Shown here: positions 1 to 7,659 of the stretch, piece after piece
How positions within the stretch are numbered: the first letter of the stretch is position 1
Layout of the letters: each line of letters starts with the position of its first letter
Assembly: GCA_031553975.1 (NCBI GenBank)
Contig: JAVBKP010000101.1
Span: forward strand, 1-51,038
Direction: 5' to 3'
Length of the DNA stretch: 51,038 bases
Origin: JAVBKP01 sp031553975
GTDB taxonomy: Bacteria; Bacillota; Clostridia; Peptostreptococcales; Anaerovoracaceae
Translations under genes and position numbers: made by a program
Notes under the pieces: generated by a model
Databases searched by the model: none
Told to the model about the DNA's origin: nothing
What the model saw: the letters and a program-made list of their open reading frames with translations, nothing else

Positions 1-710
1 GCTTGGTTGAGTATATTGTTCTTTTGGAACTCTACTGTTGTCTCAGCCATATCAGTGTCTCTTATACGAGATTCTGCCTCTTGTAAGTTCTCCATTTGTG
101 TAGAAAGGTTTCTCACTGTGGATTCTGCTTGGTTCGATCTAGCTCCTATACTTGCTCTTAGTGTGTTCAATGAATCTACTGCTGTTCTTATTGTAGCAAT
201 GGTTGAACCAGATGTAATAGCCTGCACTTGAGTCAATGCACTAGAAGTATCAGTAACACCAGCTTTTCCAAGTTGCGCTGTACTTAGCAAGCTAAGTCCA
301 TTCATTTCGCCTGAAACGAATTTCTTGATAGCATCAGAGTAAGCAGTAATTGTTGAACCGATGTTTCCTGTTGCTGTACTGTTCATCATTACGCTTCCAC
401 TCGCCGCTGCTCCATCTCCAGACTGTGTTGCAAGCTGCTGGATGTTAACCATGATATTGGATATCTCGTTTAGCGCTCCGTCTGCTGCATTTGTAAATGC
501 TACTAAGTCTTGTTGGTTGGATTTAGATTGTTTTAGGAAAGCAAGCTCCCCTCTCATTTTCTCCGAGATAGCAATTCCAGCTGCATCATCTGCTGCTCTG
601 TTGATTCTTTGACCTGATCCTAATTTTTCTAATACTTTACCTTGTGCACTGTTTACATTAGCCAAATTGTTTGAAGTGTTCATTGCCACTACGTTGTGAT
701 TAATTCTCAT
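1..710 (-). CDS. Flagellin A (3' end cut by window edge)
   Basis: This is the flagellar filament subunit, exported through the flagellar type III apparatus and polymerised at the filament tip. The visible 236 codons begin MRINHNVVAMNTSNN and contain the conserved D0/D1 signature (SGQRINRAADDAAGIAISE) and the C-terminal D1 helix (TVRNLSTQMENLQEAESRI). The frame is still open at base 1, within NNILNQA. By comparison with the neighbouring copy, about 20 residues plus the stop are missing. The start is the ATG at 708-710, preceded by AGGAGG at 719-724. The protein is short for a flagellin: D0/D1 with almost no variable D2/D3. No separate promoter is visible in the 73-base gap from the upstream copy, so the two are probably co-transcribed. 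The leader carries a CsrA-type hairpin. Confidence 0.95.
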   Translation of the reverse strand, partial: MRINHNVVAMNTSNNLANVNSAQGKVLEKLGSGQRINRAADDAAGIAISEKMRGELAFLKQSKSNQQDLVAFTNAADGALNEISNIMVNIQQLATQSGDGAAASGSVMMNSTATGNIGSTITAYSDAIKKFVSGEMNGLSLLSTAQLGKAGVTDTSSALTQVQAITSGSTIATIRTAVDSLNTLRASIGARSNQAESTVRNLSTQMENLQEAESRIRDTDMAETTVEFQKNNILNQ

Positions 711-733
711 TTTATGTTCCTCCTTGAATTATG

Positions 734-751
734 TTCGACATCCTTGCCGAA
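734..751 (-). promoter_or_regulatory. CsrA-type hairpin in flagellin A leader
   Basis: On the transcript the bases read TTCGGCA-AGGA-TGTCGAA. This is a 7-bp stem (one G-U pair) with AGGA exactly in a four-base loop. CAAGGATGT matches the CsrA consensus core CARGGAUGU. A second GGA lies about 20 bases downstream in the Shine-Dalgarno AGGAGG, giving the two-site layout known for the Bacillus hag leader. The paralogous flagellin carries the same arrangement. No binding data are available; the call rests on sequence and predicted pairing. Confidence 0.6.
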
Positions 752-772
752 ATATTATTATTTATATATAAC

Positions 773-798
773 GGTCTCGAGAATTATCTCAGAAGACC
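773..798 (-). other. Stem-loop spanning the flagellin B stop codon
   Basis: On the transcript, GGTCT pairs with AGACC and GAGA with TCTC around a TAAT loop, with a small asymmetric internal bulge. The TAA stop codon of flagellin B lies in and next to the loop. No U-tract follows, so it is not a classical terminator. It could be a processing or stability element that sets the ratio of the two flagellin messages, or it could be coincidental. Confidence 0.3.
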
Positions 799-1557
799 AG
801 TCACAGACTGAGGTAATTGGTTGGCCTGAGAAAGCATTGCTGTAGCTGCTTGATTGAGGATATTGTTCTTTTGGAACTCTACTGTTGTCTCAGCCATATC
901 AGTGTCTCTTATACGAGATTCTGCCTCTTGTAAGTTCTCCATTTGTGTAGAAAGGTTTCTCACTGTGGATTCTGCTTGATTAGACCTAGCTCCTATGCTT
1001 GCTCTTAGTGTGTTCAATGAATCTACTGCTGTTCTAATTGTTGCAATATCAGATCCAGCTGTGATTGCTTGCACTTTGTCCAGTGCACTAGACGTATCTG
1101 TAACACCGGCTTTCGCAAGTTGGGATGTGCTTAGCAAACTAAGTCCATTCATTTCACCTGCAACGAATTTCTTGATAGCATCAGAGTAAGCAGTGATTGT
1201 TGAACCGATATTCCCTGTTGCTGTGCTGTTCATCATTACGCTTCCACTAGATGCTGCTCCATCTCCTGACTGTGTGGCAAGCTGTTGTATGTTAACCATG
1301 ATATTAGATATCTCGTTGAGTGCTCCATCTGCTGCATTTGTGAAAGACACTAGGTCTTGTGAATTTGATTTAGATTGTTTTAGAAAGGCAAGTTCCCCTC
1401 TCATTTTCTCTGAGATAGCAATTCCTGCTGCATCATCTGCTGCTCTATTGATTCTTTGACCTGATCCTAATTTCTCTAATACTTTACCTTGTGCACTATT
1501 TACGTTGCCTAGGTTATTTGCAGTGTTCATTGCTACTACGTTGTGATTAATTCTCAT
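784..1557 (-). CDS. Flagellin B
   Basis: This is a complete 257-residue flagellin, nearly identical to the downstream copy over the shared length. It has the N-terminal D0/D1 signature at about residues 1-100 and the C-terminal D0 helix ending ANQLPQSVTGLLR. The middle is short, so surface-exposed D2/D3 domains are largely absent; glycans may supply much of the exposed surface (inference). The start is the ATG at 1555-1557 with GGAGG at 1566-1570. An in-frame ATG at 1588-1590 would add 11 residues, but it lies inside the CsrA-type hairpin and flagellins start at MRINHN, so I rejected it. A sigma-28-like promoter lies about 110 bases upstream. This is the likely acceptor of the glycan made by the neighbouring operon. 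Confidence 0.97.
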   Translation of the reverse strand: MRINHNVVAMNTANNLGNVNSAQGKVLEKLGSGQRINRAADDAAGIAISEKMRGELAFLKQSKSNSQDLVSFTNAADGALNEISNIMVNIQQLATQSGDGAASSGSVMMNSTATGNIGSTITAYSDAIKKFVAGEMNGLSLLSTSQLAKAGVTDTSSALDKVQAITAGSDIATIRTAVDSLNTLRASIGARSNQAESTVRNLSTQMENLQEAESRIRDTDMAETTVEFQKNNILNQAATAMLSQANQLPQSVTGLLR

Positions 1558-1585
1558 TTTAAATTCCTCCGTGAGTTTTCGTTCC

Positions 1586-1597
1586 GGCATCCTTGCC
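1586..1597 (-). promoter_or_regulatory. CsrA-type hairpin in flagellin B leader
   Basis: The transcript reads GGCA-AGGA-TGCC: a 4-bp stem with AGGA as the loop. This is the same motif (GGCAAGGATG) and the same loop as in the flagellin A leader, and it lies about 20 bases before the Shine-Dalgarno GGAGG (1566-1570), which offers a second GGA. Stem sequences differ between the copies while pairing is kept, which supports a functional RNA structure. In Bacillus, the FliW-CsrA-flagellin loop controls hag translation through such sites. Confidence 0.6.
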
Positions 1598-1667
1598 TTT
1601 ACGTATTAAATTTGATTTGATACGTCCGCTCCTAATTTGCGGTTGTTGTATCACCCTTACACCTATA

Positions 1668-1693
1668 CTATCGGATAAAATTAAAAAAGTTTA
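1668..1693 (-). promoter_or_regulatory. Sigma-28 (SigD/FliA)-like promoter for the flagellins
   Basis: On the minus strand TAAA (1690-1693) is followed after 14 bases by TCCGATAG (1668-1675). The known SigD consensus is TAAA-N15-GCCGATAT. Two other promoters in this window share the CCGATAG core with an N15 spacer. Spacing here is one base short, unless ATAA at 1691-1694 serves as the -35. The -35 element lies inside the terminator stem of the upstream operon. The predicted leader is about 100 bases and includes the CsrA-type hairpin. Confidence 0.6.
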
Positions 1694-1741
1694 TATCCTA
1701 ATTTAGAAAAATTCAATTTTTTTCTAAATTAGGATATAAAC
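1689..1741 (-). terminator. Rho-independent terminator with perfect 23-bp arms
   Basis: Arms at 1689-1711 and 1719-1741 are exact reverse complements of 23 bases with a 7-base loop. On the minus strand the stem is followed by TTTTTTAA (1681-1688). It starts 17 bases after the stop of the last gene of the long operon and insulates the flagellins from it. The stem is AT-rich and unusually long. It also contains the -35 element of the flagellin promoter. Confidence 0.85.
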
Positions 1742-1758
1742 ATTGAAATTCAAGGATT

Positions 1759-3957
1759 TTAAACTTTTGCTTTCCACTGAGAGATAAATCTTACCGCCTC
1801 ATGTATATTTGTCACTCCGTGATTTGAGCCATCAATAAATATAATACCATTGTCATTGGGCACATGGGATTCAGCATAGGTTTTTTTAGTAGGAAAACCT
1901 ACATTTTTTTTCCTAGATTTTCTATAGTCATCGCTCAATGCTACTTCAACGAAAGGTTTAAACCAATTATAAAATTCTTCGCTATGGTATTTGGATGCTT
2001 TTTTTAATGATTGAACATGTTCAATGTATCTTATATCTTGGGGATTTATACGATCAAGTGCCTGTTCAAAAGCATCTTTGAATATATCTTCTGATACTCC
2101 AATCCCCGCACCTAGTCCCATCCCCTGCAATCTAAGTAACTGATTTATTAATATGGTATGATCCCAATTGGTGCATGGCATTAATTTCTCAAACCCTTGT
2201 TCTGGTTCTACTATTCTAAGAATTTTCTGCCACTCATCTATTAATTGTTGTGTCTCTTTAGCATCTTTGATTCCAACTAGATCCCTTGCGCCAATGCTCT
2301 TTCCGCTTTGTCCAGCGATAGTAATTGGTTTCATAATATAAGGAATATCTTTGTTCAAACATAAATTAAGTATGCCTAAATAAATATCTTGACCTATGCC
2401 TCCAATGAAGGTTCCTGTAGACTGGATGATCTTTTTTATATATGACCGCCGCATCCCAGAGTTAATGTAGCACATTGGGAGCGTATACAGATCCACTTTC
2501 CTCAATACTGCTAATTGCAATAATTCTCTGGCTGAAAATCTTTCAACTTTATTTGTAAAGTCAAGACTTGTGAACCCAATCAAATCTTTTTTGCTTGGCA
2601 TAAAATTAGACCAAAAATATGTATTGCGATTCCATGCGATAACATCATCATTAGGATAATCTTCTAGATATTCTGCCAGTGTCTTGAGTCCATCTGGCAT
2701 GATTCCATCATCAGAGCCAAGTCCAAAGATGAACTCACCCTTTGCATGCAAGTATGCAAATTCAAAGCTCTTAGGTAAGCTAAGCGGTCCTGGTGTGTGG
2801 TAGTACTTAATCTTAGGTTTTTTGCCTTCGGCTATTGTCTTTTGATTTAACTCCTCAGCAAGCAGAAAAATCGTGTCATCACCTGGGTCACCGTTATCAC
2901 TCAGTACTATTTCGTAATCCTCAAAGTCCTCCTGCTCGAGGCATGTTAATAGGGTATACCGTAAGGTTTCGGGACAGTTTCGGGTGGCGATGACTATGCT
3001 GATTTTGCATTCGTTGGGCGCGTCTAGGGCTTCTGTTATGTTGAAGTTGTAGATGGCTGAGTATATTGACTGATATTCTCCTATTTCATACATCCGCATA
3101 TCATTTCTAGCGGCAAAAAAAATACTAGATAGTTGTAGCTTGGCAATTCCCTTTTCAGATAATATAGACTGGCATACTTGCTCATCCGCAATAAATAGGA
3201 ATCGCCCCTCTCCTTGATGCTTCTTTGTAATATAAGTGAGTAACATTCTTGTTGTTACAATTGTATTTTGAGTGCTATCATGAATTAATTTGAGCGGAGT
3301 TAAAAAAGTAACATTCCCATTTAATTCCTGATTATTTAACGATATGTAAACAATATCCTCTTCTATATAGTTGAGTTCATTTACGATTACGTCTACAGGC
3401 TTTCGAATATAATATACCCTCTTCCCAATATTCGATAAACAATTAAGCAATAGATCCATACTGTATTGATCTTGATTATCTGTTTCCGCTAATATATATA
3501 TATTATTTATATCATTAAATGCTGTCGTCACCATTTGACAATCTTTGATGCCTGCAAATTCACGCTCAAACTCTTCGAGCGATGGACCATTTATAGCTTT
3601 CGCCAACGCACAAGCATTAATTAATCGTGCTTGATAAAAGTATATATCTACAAGCGTACTTTCATCTTCTTTCATTGAGGTTCCACTTAAGATAAGCTTT
3701 TCTTTTTCTACTGCCTCCTTTGCTACTGCCGTAACATAGTCCTCAATTTCTTTATCAGCACCACCATTAAAATAAATATAATGTTTCCAGTAATGCACAT
3801 TCCACATCTGTCCGTAATGTGTATGTATTTTACAGAGAATTTTTAAAGTTTCTAGATGATCCATTGATCCCACTGTTACAGTCATTTGAGATAATTGGGT
3901 TTCCGCTTCCGCATACAATCCTTGTTTTATTAGATTTAAAATTTTTTTATTTTTCAC
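1759..3957 (-). CDS. Large multidomain GT2 glycosyltransferase
   Basis: This 732-residue cytoplasmic protein has a family 2 glycosyltransferase domain at about residues 317-550. It begins ISIVIATRN, followed by a VLSDNG nucleotide-binding strand and GSDDG as the metal/sugar-nucleotide DxD-type motif. The first 300 residues are not recognised: a short helical region that may be TPR-like, then alternating alpha/beta segments. The C-terminal 180 residues are also unassigned. I chose the GTG at 3955-3957, preceded by AAAAGGGGA, over an upstream start at 4017; the latter would overlap the previous gene by 38 bases and lacks a ribosome site. It is the last gene of the long operon, next to the flagellins. 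It probably adds a sugar to the flagellin glycan, but donor and acceptor are unknown. Confidence 0.8.
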   Translation of the reverse strand: MKNKKILNLIKQGLYAEAETQLSQMTVTVGSMDHLETLKILCKIHTHYGQMWNVHYWKHYIYFNGGADKEIEDYVTAVAKEAVEKEKLILSGTSMKEDESTLVDIYFYQARLINACALAKAINGPSLEEFEREFAGIKDCQMVTTAFNDINNIYILAETDNQDQYSMDLLLNCLSNIGKRVYYIRKPVDVIVNELNYIEEDIVYISLNNQELNGNVTFLTPLKLIHDSTQNTIVTTRMLLTYITKKHQGEGRFLFIADEQVCQSILSEKGIAKLQLSSIFFAARNDMRMYEIGEYQSIYSAIYNFNITEALDAPNECKISIVIATRNCPETLRYTLLTCLEQEDFEDYEIVLSDNGDPGDDTIFLLAEELNQKTIAEGKKPKIKYYHTPGPLSLPKSFEFAYLHAKGEFIFGLGSDDGIMPDGLKTLAEYLEDYPNDDVIAWNRNTYFWSNFMPSKKDLIGFTSLDFTNKVERFSARELLQLAVLRKVDLYTLPMCYINSGMRRSYIKKIIQSTGTFIGGIGQDIYLGILNLCLNKDIPYIMKPITIAGQSGKSIGARDLVGIKDAKETQQLIDEWQKILRIVEPEQGFEKLMPCTNWDHTILINQLLRLQGMGLGAGIGVSEDIFKDAFEQALDRINPQDIRYIEHVQSLKKASKYHSEEFYNWFKPFVEVALSDDYRKSRKKNVGFPTKKTYAESHVPNDNGIIFIDGSNHGVTNIHEAVRFISQWKAKV

Positions 3958-3979
3958 GAGATTTTTCCCCTTTTGATAA

Positions 3980-4960
3980 TTACTTGTGCAAATATTTGAA
4001 CCAATCTTTTGTCGCAATCTCTATATTCTCAGGTGTCCAAACTGGCGCCTCTCGCCAATAATCAATATTGCCCAAAACTTTCGAAACCCCCTCTTCTAGT
4101 GAAACCTTTGCTTGCCAATTTAGGATTTTTTTTATTTTAGACGTATCCGCAAAAGTACACTCTGGTTCTCCTGGGCGTTTAGGCAAATAAGCCACTTCCC
4201 CTACCAATAATTGCACTAGCTCGTTTATCGAATAGCTATTTCCGCTTCCCACATTAAATACTTCATTCTTTATATCGCTTATGGCTGCTGTATAAAATGC
4301 ATCTGCAACATCTGTAACATATGTGAAATCTCGTGTTTGTGCGCCGTCACCTACAACCGTAAAAGGTTTATTATTAAGTTTTTGAGCTAAAAAAACCCCA
4401 AAAACAGCTCCATATGTGCCTGAAGTTCTTGATCTTGTTCCGTATACATTGAACAGCCTCAGACTAATAACCGGAAGCCCATATACTTGTCCCCAATGCA
4501 TTACAAGTTGTTCCCCAAGATATTTAGTGAGTGCATATGGATATTGGGGAGAGGTTTTTTCTGTTTCCTTAGTCGGGTAATGGCTAGGAATACCATAGCA
4601 AGATGACGATGCTGCGTATAAAACTTTTTTAACATTGGATTTTTTAGCAGCTTCTAATACATTGAATGTTCCATCAACATTTGAGCGAAAATATTGTTCT
4701 GGCATCTGTATAGATGGAACAATATCAGCTAAAGCCGCCAAATGAAAAACATAATCAATCCCTTCAAAGTATACGTCTATATTGGCATTTATATCTATTT
4801 CTACTACTTTCAAGCTCGGATAATCACAACAATGGTCAAGATTTTCTTTTCGACCTGTAGACATATTATCTAAAACGATTACATCATGTCCCTCTATAAG
4901 CAATCGCTCTACAAGATGTGATCCGATAAATCCGCAACCACCTGTCACTAAACATTTCAT
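3980..4960 (-). CDS. NAD-dependent nucleotide-sugar epimerase/dehydratase (extended SDR)
   Basis: This 326-residue extended short-chain dehydrogenase acts on nucleotide-linked sugars in the cytoplasm. Visible motifs are the NAD-binding GGCGFIGSH at residues 7-15, the HLAA strand near residue 73, an SSSCYG active-site segment and the catalytic Tyr-x3-Lys in YALTK. The overall pattern is closest to UDP-glucose 4-epimerase or UDP-N-acetylglucosamine 4-epimerase relatives. The sequence alone does not fix the substrate; in this setting it could be a GDP-, UDP- or ADP-sugar. AAGGGGG precedes the ATG. It lies between gmhA and the terminal GT2 gene. Confidence 0.85.
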   Translation of the reverse strand: MKCLVTGGCGFIGSHLVERLLIEGHDVIVLDNMSTGRKENLDHCCDYPSLKVVEIDINANIDVYFEGIDYVFHLAALADIVPSIQMPEQYFRSNVDGTFNVLEAAKKSNVKKVLYAASSSCYGIPSHYPTKETEKTSPQYPYALTKYLGEQLVMHWGQVYGLPVISLRLFNVYGTRSRTSGTYGAVFGVFLAQKLNNKPFTVVGDGAQTRDFTYVTDVADAFYTAAISDIKNEVFNVGSGNSYSINELVQLLVGEVAYLPKRPGEPECTFADTSKIKKILNWQAKVSLEEGVSKVLGNIDYWREAPVWTPENIEIATKDWFKYLHK

Positions 4961-5001
4961 ATATACTTTGCCCCCTTTAAAATTTCTCTATGACCATATA
5001 A

Positions 5002-5568
5002 TTAATTTAAATGTTGAATGAATATTTGCATAATCATATGATCAAACACTAGATGAATATCTTCTACTTTCTGCATATCGTTGATTGGAACGTGCAATCT
5101 ATAATCCGAAAGCGACTTCAGTTTACCACCATCATATCCAGTAATCCCTATAACTACGCATCCAAGTGTTTTTGCAAATTCTACAGCCTTTATCACATTT
5201 TTTGAATTTCCGCTGCCTGATATTGCAATAACCATATCTGCTGGATTTAATCTACCTTCTAACTGAAAAGAAAATACGTCATCAAACGAAATGTCATTTG
5301 CAATAGCCATGAGCGTCGGAACATTGTCATTTAGACAAATAAAGTTAAATTTTGAAGTTAAATTTTCACTTATGCCTTTATTAAAATCACAAACAACATG
5401 CGATGCTGTTGCAGCACTTCCACCATTTCCAAAAATATAAATATTCCCCTTTGTCTGGCGTTGTTCAGCTAGCACGTTCATTACTTTATCTATTTCGTCC
5501 GCATCTAATTTTTGAATTGTATCTACCAGCTCTCTCAGGTAGCTATTAATTTCATTTTTAAAATTCAT
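5002..5568 (-). CDS. gmhA: Sedoheptulose-7-phosphate isomerase (SIS domain)
   Basis: GmhA converts sedoheptulose 7-phosphate to D-glycero-D-manno-heptose 7-phosphate, the first committed step to nucleotide-activated heptose. The 188-residue length fits the family. A helical N-terminus is followed by the SIS signature FGNGGSAATASH (about residues 48-59) and a second phosphate-binding ISGSGNS. Partners in the same operon are the split transketolase, an HldE-type kinase/adenylyltransferase and GmhB. The start is uncertain: the ATG at 5566-5568 has no spaced ribosome site of its own. In-frame GTG (5572-5574) and TTG (5575-5577) are alternatives. A strong AAAGGGGG at 5606-5613 becomes correctly spaced only if the hairpin at 5579-5602 is folded. 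Confidence 0.9.
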   Translation of the reverse strand: MNFKNEINSYLRELVDTIQKLDADEIDKVMNVLAEQRQTKGNIYIFGNGGSAATASHVVCDFNKGISENLTSKFNFICLNDNVPTLMAIANDISFDDVFSFQLEGRLNPADMVIAISGSGNSKNVIKAVEFAKTLGCVVIGITGYDGGKLKSLSDYRLHVPINDMQKVEDIHLVFDHMIMQIFIQHLN

Positions 5569-5578
5569 CTCCACCAAT

Positions 5579-5602
5579 ATACTATCTGCAAAAGATAGAT
5601 AT
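5579..5602 (-). promoter_or_regulatory. Hairpin between Shine-Dalgarno and start of gmhA
   Basis: On the transcript CTATC (5594-5598) pairs with GATAG (5582-5586). With one bulged T the stem extends by three more pairs; the loop is TTTTGCA. It separates AAAGGGGG (5606-5613) from the candidate starts. Looping it out would bring the ribosome site to about 7 bases from GTG 5572-5574, or about 13 from ATG 5566-5568. This is inference from pairing only. Confidence 0.35.
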
Positions 5603-5617
5603 AATCCCCCTTTACTA

Positions 5618-6724
5618 TTAGTTAACAGCCTCTTCGCTTACAATTGTGGCATACAATACCGTATGATTGTCTCCACGAATAATACATCTGTATTCTGGCA
5701 CTAACTCTTTAATATAATTGGGAATAGCATAAACATCTTCAAGTTTGTGATATATGCAGATTGCAAGTTCTGGCTTGTATTTTTGAATGGTTTTGGCGGC
5801 TCCTTTCAAAGCGTCTAACTCTGCCCCTTCTATATCCATTTTTATACAAAGCTTGCCTACCACCGCTAGCTCTATTTCGTCAAGTTTTACTATATCAATC
5901 TCAGCGCTTCCCTCTTTGTCTATACGTGAAAGTACTCCTTCATCATCAACAAACTTAACTCTTTTTGTCTCTGCCGCTAATCCCATTTTAAAAAGCTTGC
6001 TTCCAAAATCCTTCTCACTATTATTGACTACTGATACTAACTTTTCATATGCTAGATCTGTAGGTTCAAAGGCATAATATTTTTTTATACAATTTGAAAA
6101 TCTAGCAGTAAAATCCAAAAATGTATCTCCATCAAAAGCACCAACATCAACAATAGTTAATTCACTAAATCGATCTAGTGTTGTTTTTTCGCCAGAGAAA
6201 TACCTATGCTCCTCTCCTTGCCCGTTCTTATCAAAAATTTGATTTATTTTTACAAAAGGTTGAATTTGATTGAGTGAATGGTCATTTCTATAAGCAAATA
6301 TCCACGGTAACACCGCTCTTGTATATTTATCGTTTTTATCATATAATACAGCTGTTTCTTCCAACGTGAAAAAAAATGAATCTTTCCCAAAAAGTTTTTG
6401 AAACAGTGGATAGTAGTAAAACGGATTCTTTAATTCCAATAATTCAATTTCTTTTTTTACATTTGCGCGATAAAGTGATGCTATTATAATTGGTGTATTC
6501 TGCATTCCTTTTACTTCTATTGGTGATATAATAGGTAGTCCATGAAACATCATGCCTTGCTTTTTTATATCACTATCAACAAAATTTGTAACATATTTAG
6601 CATATCCAATTTTTTCTAGAAATCGAAAAGTAGCATCACCACCACCACCAGCACCCCAAATTAAAAAATCCCCTGGCATTTGTTTTTCAAAGTCATCCAC
6701 TAAAATTGTTTTCTCTATGGTCAT
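5618..6724 (-). CDS. FkbM-family methyltransferase with N-terminal Rossmann-like module
   Basis: This 368-residue protein has two parts. Residues 18-100 form the recurrent module seen across this locus (LIWGAGGGG, then FVDSD, then IIIAS). Residues 185-360 are an FkbM-type SAM-dependent O-methyltransferase, with VDVGAFDGDTF as the SAM loop, YAFEP, and the family-typical IKMDIEGAE followed by LAICIYHK. FkbM enzymes methylate hydroxyl groups of sugars or polyketides. It is the first of three FkbM paralogues in this operon and probably caps or decorates a glycan residue. The ATG has GTGAGGA eight bases upstream and the gene follows the transketolase subunit by 17 bases. Confidence 0.85.
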   Translation of the reverse strand: MTIEKTILVDDFEKQMPGDFLIWGAGGGGDATFRFLEKIGYAKYVTNFVDSDIKKQGMMFHGLPIISPIEVKGMQNTPIIIASLYRANVKKEIELLELKNPFYYYPLFQKLFGKDSFFFTLEETAVLYDKNDKYTRAVLPWIFAYRNDHSLNQIQPFVKINQIFDKNGQGEEHRYFSGEKTTLDRFSELTIVDVGAFDGDTFLDFTARFSNCIKKYYAFEPTDLAYEKLVSVVNNSEKDFGSKLFKMGLAAETKRVKFVDDEGVLSRIDKEGSAEIDIVKLDEIELAVVGKLCIKMDIEGAELDALKGAAKTIQKYKPELAICIYHKLEDVYAIPNYIKELVPEYRCIIRGDNHTVLYATIVSEEAVN

Positions 6725-6741
6725 GTTTAATCCTCACTCTA

Positions 6742-7659
6742 CTAATCTTGCATATTTTCAATTTCTTCAATAATTTGTATATGGGATATTCCATTTGCTT
6801 TTTTCACGTTATCATACGAACCATATCCCTTGCAAAATATATCTTGTAAAGCAATAGATTTAAATTTTACAAAAGTATGATTTTTATATAATACTTCTGT
6901 AATCGCTCCACCAAGTCCACCATAGCAATTATGCTCTTCAACTACAATAACCTTTCCCGTTTTTTGTGCTTCTGAAACAATCATTATTTCGTCCAATGGT
7001 TTAATTGTTGGCAAATTAACAATATTTAAACTAATACCTCTATCTTTAAGAACAGAATTTGCTGTCAGCACTTCTGAAATAATTGATCCAGTGGAGAACA
7101 CCGTGACAGATTCACCCGCTTGTATTAAAATTCCTTTTCCAATATTAAATTCATAGTCACTATTATATATTTCTCTCTCGCCTGATTTTCCTAATCGAAT
7201 ATACACTGGTCCAACATGATTGGCCGCCGCATTCACTACCTTGACCACCTCTTTTGGTGATGCTGGGGAAAGAATCACTAAATTAGGTAGTACTCGTAGT
7301 GCCGCAATGTCTTCTGTCGCATGATGTGTAGGTCCAAAATTGCTACTGATAATTCCTGATGCATAACCAACTAATTTAACATTCTGATTTTGCAAGCAAG
7401 CGTCCAATCGAATAAACTCATAGGCTCTGTTTACTAAAAAGGCACCCATAGAGTACACAAAGGGAATTTTTCCGCTGCTTGCGAGCCCAGCAGCAATACC
7501 AACAGCATTCGACTCACAAATCCCAACCTCTAAAAATTGCTTGGGATATCCAGACATTATTTTGTCAAACATACCTGAACTTGTATCTAATCCTACTGTA
7601 ACAATGTTTTGTTTTTCTTTCGTTAGTTCTTCAATCGCTTCTGCATAGGCCTTTCTCAT
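6742..7659 (-). CDS. Transketolase, C-terminal subunit
   Basis: This 305-residue protein corresponds to the pyrimidine-binding and C-terminal domains of transketolase. It includes the glutamate region (EVGICESNAVGIAAG, residues 44-58) that activates thiamine diphosphate and a transketolase C-terminal fold ending VVVEEHNCYGGLGGA. It pairs with the next gene upstream, overlapping it by ATGA, to form a split transketolase. Placed beside gmhA, hldE and gmhB, the enzyme most plausibly supplies sedoheptulose 7-phosphate from pentose phosphates for heptose synthesis. A role in making another ketose is possible. Confidence 0.9.
   Translation of the reverse strand: MRKAYAEAIEELTKEKQNIVTVGLDTSSGMFDKIMSGYPKQFLEVGICESNAVGIAAGLASSGKIPFVYSMGAFLVNRAYEFIRLDACLQNQNVKLVGYASGIISSNFGPTHHATEDIAALRVLPNLVILSPASPKEVVKVVNAAANHVGPVYIRLGKSGEREIYNSDYEFNIGKGILIQAGESVTVFSTGSIISEVLTANSVLKDRGISLNIVNLPTIKPLDEIMIVSEAQKTGKVIVVEEHNCYGGLGGAITEVLYKNHTFVKFKSIALQDIFCKGYGSYDNVKKANGISHIQIIEEIENMQD

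Noticed and set aside
1558..1590. In-frame upstream ATG that would extend flagellin B by 11 residues
   Set aside because: The ATG lies inside the CsrA-type hairpin with no usable ribosome site, and flagellins of this type start at MRINHN, where GGAGG is well placed.
3958..4017. Longer N-terminus for the large GT2 protein
   Set aside because: It would overlap the upstream epimerase gene by 38 bases. The GTG at 3955-3957 has a good ribosome site.
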